This document shows, in pieces, positions 1 to 12,074 of a stretch of DNA of 64,000 nt. The position numbers and the translations under genes were made by a program. The notes under the pieces are model-generated. The model was not told the origin of the DNA and ran no database searches. It saw nothing but the letters and a program-made list of their open reading frames with translations. The stretch spans positions 332,333,320 to 332,397,319 of the forward strand of contig JBAIZL010000002.1 in assembly GCA_036971475.1 (NCBI GenBank), read 5' to 3'. Source of the stretch: Prosapia bicincta. Lineage: Eukaryota; Arthropoda; Insecta; Hemiptera; Cercopidae. The first letter of the stretch is position 1. Each line of letters opens with the position of its first letter.

Positions 1-434
1 AATTCTCTGGAGTTGACTGTTCTTTTAAAATTGATAAAGTAATAAAAATTTCTGCAAATCAAAATTTTTCTCAAAATTTATCAAACTGCTTGTTAAAAAT
101 AATTGCAAAATAAATTATGATACAACAAATTTTTAAATCACTGTTTTATAATATCTAGTCAAGGGAAAAAATGTTTTAAAAATTAGGAAAATTAGGAAAA
201 TTAAAACTGTAGAGCAATATTTCTAGGCGATTTGAAGTGGATTGACCAAGTAGTTTTAAAACTGATACTCTTTAACAATTACTTGGTTATGGCAAATGTT
301 TGATTAGATAGAAAGCATCTGTAAAATGAAAATAGGTTAGTATTTTCCTGTAAACATAAGCACTACTAAACTAACAACTGTTGTACATTGGTACAGCACA
401 AATTTCAACAAAGTACCTGTCCAGGATTTATATA
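1..434. other. AT-rich sequence with no recognised feature
   Basis: No convincing ORF, repeat or RNA is visible. The segment ends at the TA dinucleotide that flanks the pogo/Tigger element. Confidence 0.5.
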
Positions 435-1122
435 CAGTAAACTCCCGATTATCCGCAGGATTGGGTGGCACGGCAAACGCAGATAAACCAATTTCGCACG
501 TAATCCGCAAAAGGTTCGAAAGGTTAATGGTATAATTCAAAATTAACACAAAAATACTTTAAAATGAAGTTTAGTAGCAGTAAAATAGATTTAACATTTA
601 GTTACAAATTTTTGAAGTTAAATTAATTGTAGTAAAGATGTACTTACATAGTACATTTTCTCAAAATAGTTTGTCACTAGTTTTTGTTTTTTCTAGATTA
701 AACATCTCTTCTTTGCTAGAGATTGAAGTTTTTTTAGAACCATTTTATCACAGAGTGATGCAACATTTTGTTCCTCCATATATTGAAAAGTCCTTCGTAT
801 GTGTCAAAGCCGTGTCATGGGTTATTATCTTCTTTTTATTATCTTCTTTCTCTTCCTCACTCTTCTCCAAAACGATACATGATGCCCTAACTAAAATTTT
901 TTTCATCAGTAAAATGTTCAAAACCTGGATCATTGGCATCGCAATTAATCCATTCAACAATGTTTTCTTCAACGGCGTCACTTTCACTAAAGCCGGGTTT
1001 ACACGATGCCAATCGAAGAGACAATTGTCGGGGCCAGTTGTCTTGAGCCAGTTGCGTGAATGTCTGAGGCCAGTCCAATTGAATGAAAACTTGTTCACAC
1101 GGCGAAACTATTGCCACGCCAG

Positions 1123-1669
1123 TTAGTGACGAAAAATGGCGGAGTGCTTATCGTATGTTGTGTCTCGTGGTGAATTGAAAGTAATGAGTGAAGATATTTG
1201 TCGGGAATTTATAGCTGAAGCTTGAGAAGTTCTCGAGGAATAGTTAAATAAGAAGAGTCCACATCCAGATTTGGCACTTTTCCGTTGTTTTGAGAACCCA
1301 ATGTTAAATGTACTGCGAAATGACTTTATCTTTGCTTTCACCGAATCCTTCAATGTTTAAATTTTCGACCATTGCAGCAAGTGCTGTCTCGCGAGCATTT
1401 CTGTCCTTATATAATTCTTCTCTTTGATCCCACAGGCACCTATGCTCCTTATATAATTCTTCTCTTTGATCCCACAGGCACCTATGCTCTTTATATAATT
1501 CTTCTCTTTGATCCCACAGGCACCTATGCTCTTTATATAGTTCTTCTCTTTGATCCCACAGGCACCTATGCTCTTAATATAATTCTTCTCTTTGATCCTA
1601 CAGGCATCTATGCTCCTTATATAACTCCAAGAATTTTAAATTTAAGTCATCACTCCATTTAGGAGCCAT
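1123..1669 (-). pseudogene. MADF-domain protein pseudogene of a Harbinger element, with internal 14-residue repeats
   Basis: The minus strand opens at the ATG at 1669 with MAPKWSDDLNLKFLELYKEH, a typical start of a MADF (Myb/SANT-like in Adf-1) domain. These DNA-binding proteins are the usual second ORF of PIF/Harbinger elements. The expected core (LWDQREELYK, then DRNARETALAAMV) is present, but the segment EHRCLWDQREELYK is tandemly copied about five times. Two repeat units carry stops (TAG, TAA). After GESKDKV the frame shifts by one to continue with KIKSFRSTFNIGFSKQRKSA, the second half of a MADF domain. Broken; function of the repeats unknown. Confidence 0.75.
1402..1625 (-). repeat. 42-bp in-frame tandem repeat inside the MADF pseudogene
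   Basis: Five close copies of a 42-bp unit. Because 42 is a multiple of three, the array keeps the MADF frame and repeats 14 residues of helix 1-2 of the domain. Confidence 0.9.
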
Positions 1670-2466
1670 ACTTTTCCAATAAACAACAGAAAATTTTAAA
1701 ATAAACAATATAAATCCCATACGTAGCCGTCTCGACTAACTATTGCAAACTGGCCCAAAACGAGAGATCTACTGCCCTACAACGTTCACACGGCGCCAAT
1801 TGTCTACACAACTGTCTTGCTAGAGTGGTGGGAGGTGTCACTGCGCCCAGTCAATTGTCCTCAGTCTACTCCTGGAGACAATTGATTTTCAGGACAACTG
1901 GCAGGGCAGTTGGCACGCCAATTGGCTAGAGGTGTTTACACGTAGCCAATAATTTAATGCCAGTAAGTTGTCCTCAGACAATTGTCTCCTCAACTGGCAT
2001 CGTGTAAACCCGGCTTAATAACAGATGGCTAAATTAGCCAAATCACTAACTGAAACTTCTTCATTTTCCTCTGCAGACTCTTCTAATGTGCTTTCCAAAT
2101 TTGGTAAAGTTTTCCTCCAAGACTTTACTAGTCTGGATTGTTTAACTGACTCCTACCCAAGCTGTGTTTACATCATAAATACAGTCAAGAATTGTATAAT
2201 CTTTCCAGAAACTCTAAAGATCCTTTCCCTCTTCAATCCTCTTTTTTAATAACTGCGATATTCTGTTTTTTTGTTTTTTTTTCATCGAGGCAATCACACC
2301 CTGGTCCATTGGTTGGATAAGAGCAGTGACAGTGGGTGGAAAAACCTCACAATAAAATTTCCATTTTCTGTTTTTAAAACATTTTCTCCTGGGTGGGATG
2401 GAGCATTGTCAATTAGCAATATCGCTTTCTCTGGTAAATGTTTAGACTTTAGATGTTCTTTGACTT

Positions 2467-3590
2467 GAGGATCGGTTCTAGCTTAATTCTGTCAATATTC
2501 AAAATATTGATTCATATTTCTAAAAGATCTAGAGTGACATCTGATAGAGAATATATTCTACCTTTTTATTTTTCTTAAGATGCCTTTTTATTTCTAATTA
2601 GAGCAATCATCAAAACAATTCGTACTTTTAATACTCCTGCGATAAACAATCGGTCGGTGCCTCCATTCCGATTCTTCAAATTCTTCATCCTGGAGTGCCT
2701 CCTGCCATGCCTTCGATAATGAGCAGCAGTCAGTATCGTTCTTCTCTATAATGTGCCCCTTGTATTGACGTGTTTTCGTTTATTTACTGTCAGTGGAATC
2801 TCTTTCTCTCTTCGTCCTCCTCCAAGTTGTCATTTTTTAATCCATTTTTTACGTTCGATAATTCTACCTAAACCTCACTTTTCCCTTATCTCTTTTCCTA
2901 CTTGACTGTTATGCATAAAGGCATCTTTCAAATACGCCGATAGAGGATCGGTTCTAGCTTAATTCTGTCAATATTCAAAATATTGATTCATATTTCTAAA
3001 AGATCTAGAGTGACATCTGATAAAGAATATATTCTACCTTTTTATTTTTCTTTAGATGCCTTTTTCGTTTCGAATTTGGGCAGTCATCAAAACAATTCGT
3101 ACTTTTAATACTTTGATTACTCAATTTCTTTATCCGGGAGTGGCTTCTCTCAATGGCCCTTTTCCTTACTACCCTCCCCTGGAGAATGAGCATTCCATAC
3201 AGTTCTCCACTCATGGTAAGTCCCAGGTATTCGAGTTTTCACTTTTGCATTGTCAGTGAAGTAACCTTTTTTTATAGTTCTTAAAATCTCCAAATCATCA
3301 TCTTCTGGATCCAGAAAACTCAATATTCGACGGTTCTACATACACCACAATTATTCCTCCGTATTACCTTTACTATATGAAGGTTATACATAAAGCCATC
3401 TTTCCCCATAGAGAATCGGTTCTATTTTAATTCCATCCATACTCAAAATAATTCTTTGTATTCCTAAAGGGAAAATTCTCCTTCGCATTCTTAAAAGGAG
3501 ATTTAGCTTAGGCTCCAATAGAGAGTATGTTATATGCATGCTACATGTGTATCCCAGATAGAGGAGGATATTCTGTAAAGGTACTTTTTT
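2467..3590. repeat. About 470-bp tandem repeat interrupting the transposase
   Basis: Segments starting near 2467, 2944 and 3413 all begin GAGRATCGGTTCTA and share long stretches. The first two are nearly identical for over 100 bp and the third is more diverged. The array lies between the transposase blocks ending near 3600 and resuming at 2471. No protein is recognised in the unit. Confidence 0.75.
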
Positions 3591-4869
3591 CAAACCGCTC
3601 TTTGAAAATTTGTTGAGTCAACCTGCCTTTCTTTTGGTTAAAGTAGTACATAGGAAAGGTTTTGAGTTCTTGTCCCTGTAGAAGATCTCGTTTTTTAAAA
3701 TTTTCCAATCGCTACCAATTTTAGCTTGGGGGATTCCGAAGCATTGGTGCATGTCATTAAAGTGACTCGCTCTTTACTGGACTTATGCCCTGAAGCTTTC
3801 TGCTCGCTCTTGAAGGCCATTGTTTGTGTCAACAAACATTTCCAAAAAAGCCCTAACTCATCAGCATTATACACAGCATCGTAAGAAATTCTCTCTGATT
3901 GAAGGGCCTCTTCAAAATTAATCTTGAAATTGTCCGCTGCCTGAATGCCGACACTTAATTTTTTGCCTTGAAGCCCTATCCCTCTTATCAACCAACCAAA
4001 TGATGCGTCAAATGTTCCTTCCAAACCTAGCATTTGAAAAAACGTTTTTGCTTTTGTAGCAATAATAGGCCCTGAAACTGGAGTTCCTTCACGTCTTGAT
4101 TCACCCATTCCAAAAGTGTGGCATCTAATCCATAACTGCTCTTTTTCATTGTTTTTCTTTGTTTTCATCGATGAAGAGTTGTCAGATATGTAAGCAAAAC
4201 GAATTAATTTATCTTTTTGTTTTAAAATGTCTTCAACAGTGGATTCTCCTTTTCCCATACTGCAAGCTAACTTGCTTTTTCGATGCGCCATTATCAACCT
4301 GTTTTATTATTTTGAGTTTCTTTTGAATTGATAAAACCACTTTTTTTCTTTCATCAGTCATTGTAAACTAAAATCATGAATCACAAGACATATAGCAAAC
4401 TGCTATCACAAAGTTCACTATTCACGAGACACACTAGCAAACTACATTATACTGTCACAAGTCATCTGACGTGAGTGAGAAACTAAAATGGCAAAAGGAA
4501 AGCAATTGTTTAGCAGAGGGGAATGGAATTCTAAGAATTGTTGTAAGCAATGCAGTTTTCCAGGAAATGCTTCAACAGATGGAATATTTGGGTAAATATT
4601 TTTTTACATGCATGTTATTGTGTTTTCCTCCTCCTATCATAGGAATTTCAATGAAAAAAAAAGACACTAGAAGTACCGCAGATAAACAGGAGTCTACTGT
4701 ATTGTAGGCATGTTTTTTCTACTTCTCATATTCTCTGTAAAATGGAAAATTTAGGGATTCATATAACTGTTTACTCTAAATATAACTCTTTGAATAATTA
4801 CAAAAATAATATGCAATTAATTTATGTTCTAACTACTCTGCATCTTCTGTAAATGAAAATAAAAATGTA

Positions 4870-5294
4870 TTATAATGGAGGAAAATCTTCTTTTTTATAG
4901 ACAAATTCTTCAAATAATTTCCTGTTTTCAAGTGAAGGTTTTAGCTTCCTATTTCTTGGAGATATTTGCGATTGAAATGATCTCTCATATAACCTAGGAA
5001 GTAAATATTTAGAAGCACATATTGGTTTCTCAGAGGATGCGTACACAAACCTTGATTCATTATCAACTCTATCAACTTCTGTAGATTCTAGAGATTCTCC
5101 ACTAGTTAAATTTAAATTCTTCTCCAATGCACTGATAAGGGCATTTCTAGATCGAGGGGGTTTCCACTGAGAGCTTTTCAAGACATTAACGCCTGAAAAA
5201 TTTGTCTCTAAGTCTTTTAAATTTTCAACTAATTCACTGTCAGAGACACCACTACTAGCATCATCAAACTGGTTTTCGGTATCAGGCAACAGCA
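4870..5294 (-). CDS. Terminal coding exon of an unrecognised host gene (exon C)
   Basis: The minus strand has a strong acceptor (TTTTATTTTTCAG) directly before 5294, then an open frame of about 140 codons to the stop at 4870-4872. The exon begins with TG, so one base must come from the upstream exon; exon B ends in A, giving ATG (Met) and a matching phase. The product is hydrophilic, acidic and Ser-rich at first (DDASSGVSDSELVENLKDLE) and basic towards the end (LPRLYERSFQSQISPRNRK), with a terminal DFPPL. No family is recognised. It lies just outside the pogo element and is not part of a visible transposon. Confidence 0.55.
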
Positions 5295-5299
5295 CTGAA

Positions 5300-7140
5300 A
5301 AATAAAATTAATATTAATGTAATTTTGTGTATACCTTAAACACAATTATGAACAAACATAACATATGTTTATATGCAAATAATAAAATACATATTATTTA
5401 CCGTTGACATTTTTAAAAACATAAAATAATTCGAGTACGTGTTCCCATATTAAATTAATACTTTTTAAAAATTTAGTTTTTATTACGATTAAAAAAAAAT
5501 TATAATACTTTAACATATATTAATAAATAACTACTTGCCTATAGTAGCACAACTTTTCTCCGAATAAAGAATGGACACTTCCTGTTACTCAATTGGACAA
5601 AAAGTAAGTGTTACTAGAGGGAGGCAGTTACATATTAATATATTTTAAAGTGTTAATTAAGCATTTTAAGTTGAAGACTTAAAGAATTAATATTAAATGT
5701 TAATCTATTGAAGTAAGTATATATAGAAATAGGTCAAAAACTATTCAAATATGGTATGGTATAAAACTCAACCAATTTAAATAGAGCTTCCAATAATTCC
5801 TACAAGAACTTCTGTAAATTACTGAATTTGTGAATTATCTGCAAAAATTGCTATAGTTTAGTATCCAGGTACAGGCTTGTATGTTTTTACAAGTTTACTG
5901 GAATACATATCTTACAAAATGAAATACTATGTATTTATAAATTTACAGACAAATAAAATAAATTGGTTTGGTTGTTTCAAAAACAAATGAAAAAATGTAT
6001 GTTTTTAAGTATAAAATCTTTCATTTTTAATAGTTTCTGTGTACACCTTTAATTTTTCCTACAGTATATTGTAAATTTCTTAAATACACAATGTCTGTAA
6101 AATGAAAAATCATTGTGATTTATAACATATGACAAAAGTATGTTACATGTCTTGTGTTTCTTGGTGAAGCCTGACCTACATAGGCCACATCGCCTTGTCT
6201 GTATATTACCCTTTTTACAGATATTTTGTCAAATATTTCAGTGTTTGGTTGGTTGCTCGTTACCCCTCCACTGGGGCCATCCCCACTGTGTCGCCGCTTT
6301 TTCCCTAGCCAGGCCTCACAATGTTCCGCAAGACCTATGACAGAGTTGCCAGCTTGTGTGTGTGTGTGTGAGATTTCATATTTTCCCTTATATTGCTGTC
6401 ACTCTCATCATTATTGTTATCATCAAAGTGTTCCAGCTGTCAAATCTAGAAGGGTTTGCATGTTATCAATGTCATTATTTGGTCTATAACCAGGTTTGTG
6501 TTCAATAACTTCAAACCTTTTTGTAATATCATCTTCATAGTACTTTAACCCTTTTCAATACTTTATTAATACCAATAGCATTATCTTATCTTTGGAAATT
6601 ACATTTTTTGAAGTTGGTAATGATTTATAGTTTGGATGGAACAGGTCCCCATAATTATGAAAAGCGATTCAACAACTAAGTTATCTCAACACTTTATATC
6701 ATATAGTAGACATAAATTAAACTATATGCTTCAAAAAAATCTTTTATTTGAATATGTTCCTATAAAAATCAGCCAGATAAAAGTCCGGCTGCACTGGACT
6801 AATCAGAAGAGGCACTTTGATAATACAGAAAATCGTTCAAAAAGTTCTACTTCAGTAGTTCTGGAAGGGCATGTAAAACCGTAGTTACTAGTTAGAGGCT
6901 CACCCCAGGAGCTAGGCAATGATCTGTCTAGGCTTAAAGGTAAAGTTCTTCCACAAAGGCCCTTCCACATGTTCTTACATACTGGTACCATGGGTATTGT
7001 CATCAAGCCCCGATCCTGGTGACACATTACTTGGATTGCAAAGTTTGAGATTTAATTACTGAAAGCGTGGGTTTGTTGGATATTGATGGTCCTCCATAGT
7101 ATACTACATAGTTGTGTCGAACTGATTGAGGACTGTCAGG
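5300..7140. other. Intron-like AT-rich sequence with a short (TG)n run
   Basis: Presumed intron between exons B and C. A short GTGTGTG run lies near 6355-6370. Short open frames at about 6140-6490 and 6803-7027 show no recognised family. Confidence 0.4.
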
Positions 7141-7145
7141 GTTAA

Positions 7146-7273
7146 CACGTTCATTGCCAAGCTGGAAATTGGAATTTTGTGTGGTGGCCGCAATAATAAT
7201 TTAATTTAGAATTTGGATAGCAACGGCTACGTGATGTCGCGTGATCGGCCATCCGTGATTGGCAATGAACGTG
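7146..7273. mobile_element. piggyBac-type MITE (128 bp)
   Basis: Inverted termini CACGTTCATTGCCAA and its reverse complement are directly flanked by TTAA at 7142-7145 and 7274-7277. A TTAA target with a CAC.. terminus is the piggyBac signature. There is no coding capacity. Confidence 0.8.
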
Positions 7274-7512
7274 TTAAACAGGACAGCTCCATTAGTGTTA
7301 AGACCACTCAGTTACAACTGCTGGCTTGAAAGCAACAATATCTAATTTTTTTTACTGCTGCAAGTACATTCGAACAAGTCAAACCAGTGACTTTCATAGA
7401 GTACTCAATAAGCAACCAGGAATATTCCTCAAGATACTATTTAATTGAAATACACAAATAAAGTGTTCCTATTTTGTCGTCCTGCTTCATAATTGAACAT
7501 TTGTTTTTGTTA

Positions 7513-7650
7513 TGCGTCAGTTGTCACATTTTCAGAAGTAATTAAGTTCAGCTGTTGTTTATTTGGGTTGATAAGCATTTTGTTTTGTAAATAAGTAATA
7601 AAGGGTTCCAAATTTATTTGAAAATACTTCTGAAAATGACAAGCAACTAG
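7513..7650. repeat. Short inverted-repeat (fold-back) element
   Basis: About 25 bp around CATTTTCAGAAGT at 7513-7541 recur inverted at 7625-7650, with an imperfect match and a 2-bp indel. Possibly a MITE; no target duplication was established. Confidence 0.45.
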
Positions 7651-8439
7651 TAATTTTTAAAAAAATATTACAAAGAGGGTGTTTTAGACCTGGTGTGGTC
7701 TCATAATACTGCTGGTTCGAAACACATCCCATTCTCTAGCTATAAAGGACTTCTATAGCCGCAAGCAACAAAAAACAAATTGATTAGTTTCCTGATGATG
7801 CGACTGGTTTTTGTGCATTTTTTTATTGTAAATATTATTTAATGGTTGTAAAATTGGGGACTTTCATTTTATATTTGGTTGTGATTTTACACGTTTTCTT
7901 CTGAGTGAGCCCTTTTATACAATGTTTTGATAAACAGGTGTTTAAAAGATTGTGCTCAGAGTTCACCCTCCCCCCATTGCAATTCAACCTGTGGGAGTTG
8001 AATAAGCATCAACTTCCACTTCAAAATTTTTTGTTGCAAATAGATATTTGAAGCAAGTTGGCAAAATATTTGTTTAATACTTTTTAAGCTGTAGCGTCTG
8101 TTGCGTGATTCTCTATAGCAATGAATGTAATAATCCATCATACTGTAGAAAAGGTTTTAAAAAAACTTTTTGTACAAGATAGAAACTAATTGAAATAAAT
8201 AAACATGGCATAAAGGTGGGTAAAAGTCAGTTTACTCGAATAAACGTAGTATTTATATTTTACACAAATTTATATAGTCAATAATGTACAGTATATGATA
8301 CAGACGACAGTCACATGACTCAGTTAGCTTATCATTATGCTGATTGCCAGGAGACGTCACCAGCACACACGTCATCATAACAGCTTATAATTGATGAGGT
8401 TGATTTTGCATTTTGTACCCACATTATAAAAAAATACAA

Positions 8440-8613
8440 TATCAATTCACTTTTATAATTTGTAAAAAAAACACCATTTTATAATTTGCTATAAAATTCC
8501 TGAAACCGTAACCGAATTATTAAAATTCCCCTATAATACCAGATTTTCCCCTATGCTAACAATTCCCATATAAATCCTGATATTTCTATTTTTCCCGATT
8601 GGTGGCCACCCTG
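8440..8613. mobile_element. Possible hAT-type terminus (single end)
   Basis: Read on the minus strand from 8613, the sequence begins CAGGGTGGCCACCAATCGGG, resembling hAT termini of the CAGGGTGGCCAC type. No partner terminus or transposase was found, so this is a solo end at best. Confidence 0.35.
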
Positions 8614-8619
8614 TAATAT

Positions 8620-10380
8620 ATTTTTTACACTTACAGTTTTCAAGGAGTCCGGGTTATCAACTTATCCTCACAACAAAAAAGTGAGCACTTTCAAAGTTAA
8701 GTAAAGAAAAAGGAAAAGGGAGCTCTAACAAAAACTTAATTAGCAAAGACTATGCAAGACTATTGTTTGAATAGTTCCTTTGGCAGAGCTCATAAGAATT
8801 TCTTGAAGCTTATTCAAATCTCTGGGATGAACTTGAGCAGAATTTTATCTTAAGCAGGTGTAGAACTGAGACTTTGCAAGAATTGTTTTGAAGCTTCCAA
8901 CAAGCTTCGGGATTATTTGAAGAAAACTTCAAAACAGCAAGCAGAATTAATTTATGATAGGTGTATGAAGAAAAGATAGAAATGAAATTCTTTCTAGAGA
9001 AAGAGAAAAGCTTTGAAAGGCCACCCCCCCCCCCCTATCAGTTTGTTCTGGAAAGAGTGTTCCTCTAAAACCGAGTTCTGAAAGATTATTGAAACGAAGT
9101 CAAACCGCTCTGTCCAAATGTCATCAAATACAATACAAATGAGAAATGGCTATTTCTGATTGTTTACTGTTTTATAAGTTCTGTAGTACAGAGATTATTT
9201 ATCAAATTTTTACACAGGCTGTTGTCTTGGTTTCAAAGACGCTTCCTTGTGAAAATCTGAAGGACACAAGATAACTGATGCTTACAGTACTAACAGATTC
9301 AAAGTTTTTCTTCAATGCACTGTTTTTATGGATTGCTATGGGGTTGTTAATAGATATATAACCTATGAGTAAAAAGGATTCTTGTAGGGAATTACAGAAT
9401 ACTTGAAAACATATAACATTTGAGTTGCCATCTACTGTTCTGGGGGATATTGCAGGAATGAGAAGAGAATTGTGTTTGTTGGTTAAATCTAAAAAATGCT
9501 TCAGGGAATATCAAGCAGTCACCTGAAGCAAGCATTGGAACGTTTCTATGTTCTGTTTTCTATATACAAGCTGATGCATAACTATAATTATCAGCTAGTC
9601 ATTTCTGTTTGGAGAGGACTGAAACAATACTTTTTGGATCGACATTTTCCAGGTGTTGTTTTTTCCAGTTCTATTCAGTTTGTTTGGGTTGTAGCAAAGC
9701 AAGGCTCTGAAGTTAGGTGAAAAACATTAGAAGTTGAAATTTGGCAGAATATCTATCCTATACTTATATTTGTGGATGATGCCACTCTAGCATCAAACAG
9801 AATCTTAGGAGATTGTTGTGACTTAATGAGCATTCTTGCAATTGGATAAGGTTTATCAGGATGAAGCATTCATTTTGAGGAAATATTTTCCTTAAAGCTC
9901 AAAGAAAAGTTGGTGTAGGAATAAAAGAATTTGAGCCAGATTTGGTGGTGTATGACTTGAGTATCCAGATGGTATATGAAAATGTACTGTTTACATTTTT
10001 TGAATGATTTGGATTTCAAAGGGAGAAATGCAGGTATAAATTTTACTAATCTTTTAAAAGACGAGTAAAAATGAAAATACATTTGAGTTGACAAACTCAG
10101 CATCCTATAAGTCTTTTCTTGTGAAGGAAAATCCAAGACAAGTTGGTTTTGGGATTTCCAGAAAGAGAATGAGTAGAGTTAACATAATGAAGAATTAATT
10201 ATTCTCTTGATCAACTATGGAATATGAATTTAGTAATACACAAAATAAAAAACCAATAAAACAAGATGTTATATTAAACAAATTAATTTTACTGTGTTAA
10301 TTGTGTTTTATTTATTTATTGTTTAGTTAGGCCATACTCTTTAAAAATGATCAGATATAATAAAAGAAGAGCTTGCATTT
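8620..10380. other. Unassigned region with decayed coding-like stretches
   Basis: Several plus-strand stretches look coding but are broken by stops, for example around 8880-9110 and 9496-9840. One contains FVDDATLASN, faintly like a reverse-transcriptase YADD region, but neighbouring RT motifs are absent. A C-run lies at about 9026-9035. Probably decayed transposon; not assigned. Confidence 0.3.
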
Positions 10381-10382
10381 TG

Positions 10383-11190
10383 TAGTCCATTACGTTCGGT
10401 GAATCTTAGTAACCACTTAAACAATAGTTTATGACTATCCGAACTTTATATTTAGTAAATTTGTTAAAACTTACTGAGACTGATTTGTATTGTGTTTGTT
10501 CGTTTATATACAAACTATGGTACAAAATAAAAAAAAAACACTAAAATTAACACTACAGACAGGGAAAACAAATAAATCACATTGCCATTCATAAACAAAA
10601 CAACAAACAAAATAGCCCGCAAATTTCAAAAAATAGGTTACAAAATAGTATACAAAACCAATAACAAATTAGAATACAAAATACAACACAACACCAACAA
10701 CAAAGATGAACTACAAGCACCAGGCGTATAGAAACTAAACTGCGACGAATGTAACAAATTCTACATTGGACAAACAGGTCGCAGCTTTAAACAAAGACTC
10801 GAAGAACACAAACATAACACCTACTCAACATTTTACAATCACTTAAAAGAAACAGGACACAAATACACAGACATTTATCATAATTTAGAAATCCTATACA
10901 TCAACAAAAAAGGACCACATCTCAACACATTAGAACAATATGAAATTTACAGACACACAAAAACACAAAATACAAACATATTAAACGAACAAACACAATA
11001 CAAATCACAAATACTATTTGATACTATCGAAAACCTACCTTTAAAACCGTCACCGCTTGACCCAACATCTCCAACCAGAAGACACTGATGAAGATCAGCA
11101 CATAGCGATCAAAAACGTTCTGTCTCAGTAAGTTTTAACAAATTTACTAAATACAAAGTTCGGATAGTCATAAACTATTGTTTAAGTGAT
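10383..11190 (+). mobile_element. Penelope-like element (PLE), truncated, with inverted termini
   Basis: Both ends carry the same terminal module in opposite orientation (TAGTTTATGACTATCCGAAC at the left, its complement at the right). The left arm also includes GTTAAAACTTACTGAGAC, the mirror of the right end. Inside, the plus strand encodes a GIY-YIG endonuclease: CNKFYIGQTGRSFKQRLEEH, then NTLEQYEIYRH with the catalytic Glu. The upstream reverse transcriptase is missing. One stop interrupts the linker before the GIY motif. A hammerhead-like motif lies at 11080-11125. It sits in the presumed host intron. Confidence 0.8.
11080..11125 (+). ncRNA. Hammerhead ribozyme motif of the PLE terminus (probably inactive)
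   Basis: In order: stem I AGACA, core CTGATGA (11085-11091), stem II GATC with a 10-nt loop and GATC, then AAAA where GAAA is expected, AACGTT forming a tiny stem III, C at the cleavage position, and TGTCT completing stem I. The change of G12 to A in the GAAA core should inactivate this copy. Confidence 0.6.
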
Positions 11191-11257
11191 TAAAAAGAAG
11201 AGCAATATTTAGTATGATATGCATGCTAAAAATTTGTTTATATTGAGGATTACTCAC

Positions 11258-11471
11258 TCTCTCCAATTTTACTACTTGCTCTTGAGCTACTCTTGCTTCC
11301 ACTAGAATCCTTAACTGAGTTCAAGCTCTCCTTGCTTAGATTCAAACTTTCTTTGCTTAAACTCAAGCTGCCTTTGCTGTCGCTGAAGTTATCTCTAGTT
11401 TCTTCTGCTGCATTGACCTCAGTATTATTCCAGTACCTCTCAATCATATCATTCCCATAGTATCCTGTGGT
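11258..11471 (-). CDS. Internal coding exon of an unrecognised host gene (exon B)
   Basis: Flanked on the minus strand by an acceptor (TAATTTAG) before 11471 and a donor (A|GTGAGTAA) after 11258. It is open for 71 codons plus one base. It starts in phase 0, matching the end of exon A, and ends in phase 1, matching exon C. The product begins TTGYYGNDMIERYWNN and becomes strongly Ser/Lys-rich with imperfect LSLSKESLN repeats, likely disordered. No family is recognised. Confidence 0.55.
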
Positions 11472-12074
11472 CTAAATTATTTTTTAAAAAAATTAATCAA
11501 TATGATCTAGGTTAATTTAAATTAAATACTTAATTGTTAAAATTCATGGTAATATTTTAAAGGCTGTGAAAAAGTTGGATATAATGTTTACTTTAATTTG
11601 GAATAATCAAATTTTAAAGTAGCATCAAAGTAGACCTGGTTTATTTGAAATTCATAAATTGTATGAGTAGGACAGGGGAGTTGAAATTTAAAATGGATAC
11701 GATTGGAAGAATCAGTTAGCAAATCATTAATGACAGCAAAAGAGATTTTCATGAATCTAGTAAAAATTTCCTTGGACTGAAAAAATACTGTTAAAATATG
11801 TCACTATTTAAAACAAAGTGTGATAAATTTGCTATTAACACTCAAACACCCTCTAACCACAATATTTTTTATTAACCTTTATGAAGTATTTCAGTTAGTT
11901 GTGTGTTAATATTAAAATATAAATTGGAAAATATTTACCTGAAAGTTTCAAACCTGACTATTCAAACCTCAGTGTATATAAAAATTGTACATGGTTTTCT
12001 ATATTAAAGAAAAATTAATATAAAATGTTCCAACTGAATATTATAAATATAAAATAAATTATATATATATTCTT

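Larger units (their letters stand above)
991..2015. mobile_element. PIF/Harbinger-type DNA transposon nested in the pogo element
   Basis: Near-perfect terminal inverted repeats (AGCCGGGTTTACACGATGCC at the left, its reverse complement at the right) are flanked by a TAA duplication at 988-990 and 2016-2018. A 3-bp TAA/TWA duplication is diagnostic of PIF/Harbinger. Subterminal regions are rich in short ACAATTGTC and CCAGTTG motifs in both orientations, which may be transposase binding sites. Only a MADF-domain gene remnant is seen inside and no DDE transposase, so the copy is non-autonomous. Confidence 0.85.
748..4361 (-). pseudogene. jerky/Tigger-type transposase pseudogene
   Basis: This is a cut-and-paste transposase with a CENP-B/psq-like DNA-binding N-terminus and an RNase H-fold DDE domain. 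The reading frame can start at the ATG at 4361 with a Lys-rich helix-turn-helix region, and a one-base shift near 4262 leads into the 4297-3695 frame. That frame contains YNADELGLFWK, the first catalytic Asp region. The DDE domain resumes at about 2471-2270 with LLIDNAPSHP and FFPPTVTALIQPMDQGVIA, followed by FWKDYTILDCIYDVNTAW near 2215. The C-terminal tail with IVEWINCDANDPGFEHFTDE lies at about 975-890, beyond the Harbinger insertion. Several stops and frameshifts make it non-functional. The family assignment rests on these motifs and is firm; exact junctions are not. Confidence 0.8.
435..4699 (-). mobile_element. pogo/Tigger-type (jerky-like) DNA transposon, decayed
   Basis: The ends are related inverted repeats: the left begins CAGTAAACTCCCGATTATCC and the right, read on the minus strand, begins CAGTAGACTCCTGTTTATCT. 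Both are flanked by TA (433-434 and 4700-4701), the duplication expected for the Tc1/mariner/pogo superfamily. The interior holds a minus-strand jerky/CENP-B-type transposase pseudogene. The copy is old: the transposase is frameshifted and carries stops, a Harbinger element sits at 991-2015, and an array of about 470-bp repeats interrupts the catalytic domain. Related end fragments occur near 35125 and 53665. Confidence 0.85.

Noticed and set aside
638..1126. Plus-strand open frame of 162 codons
   Set aside because: It lies antisense to the pogo transposase C-terminus and crosses the Harbinger boundary; a chance frame.
9720..9840. FVDDATLASN as a reverse transcriptase active site
   Set aside because: No other RT motif is found at the correct spacing and stops are frequent; too weak to annotate as a retroelement.
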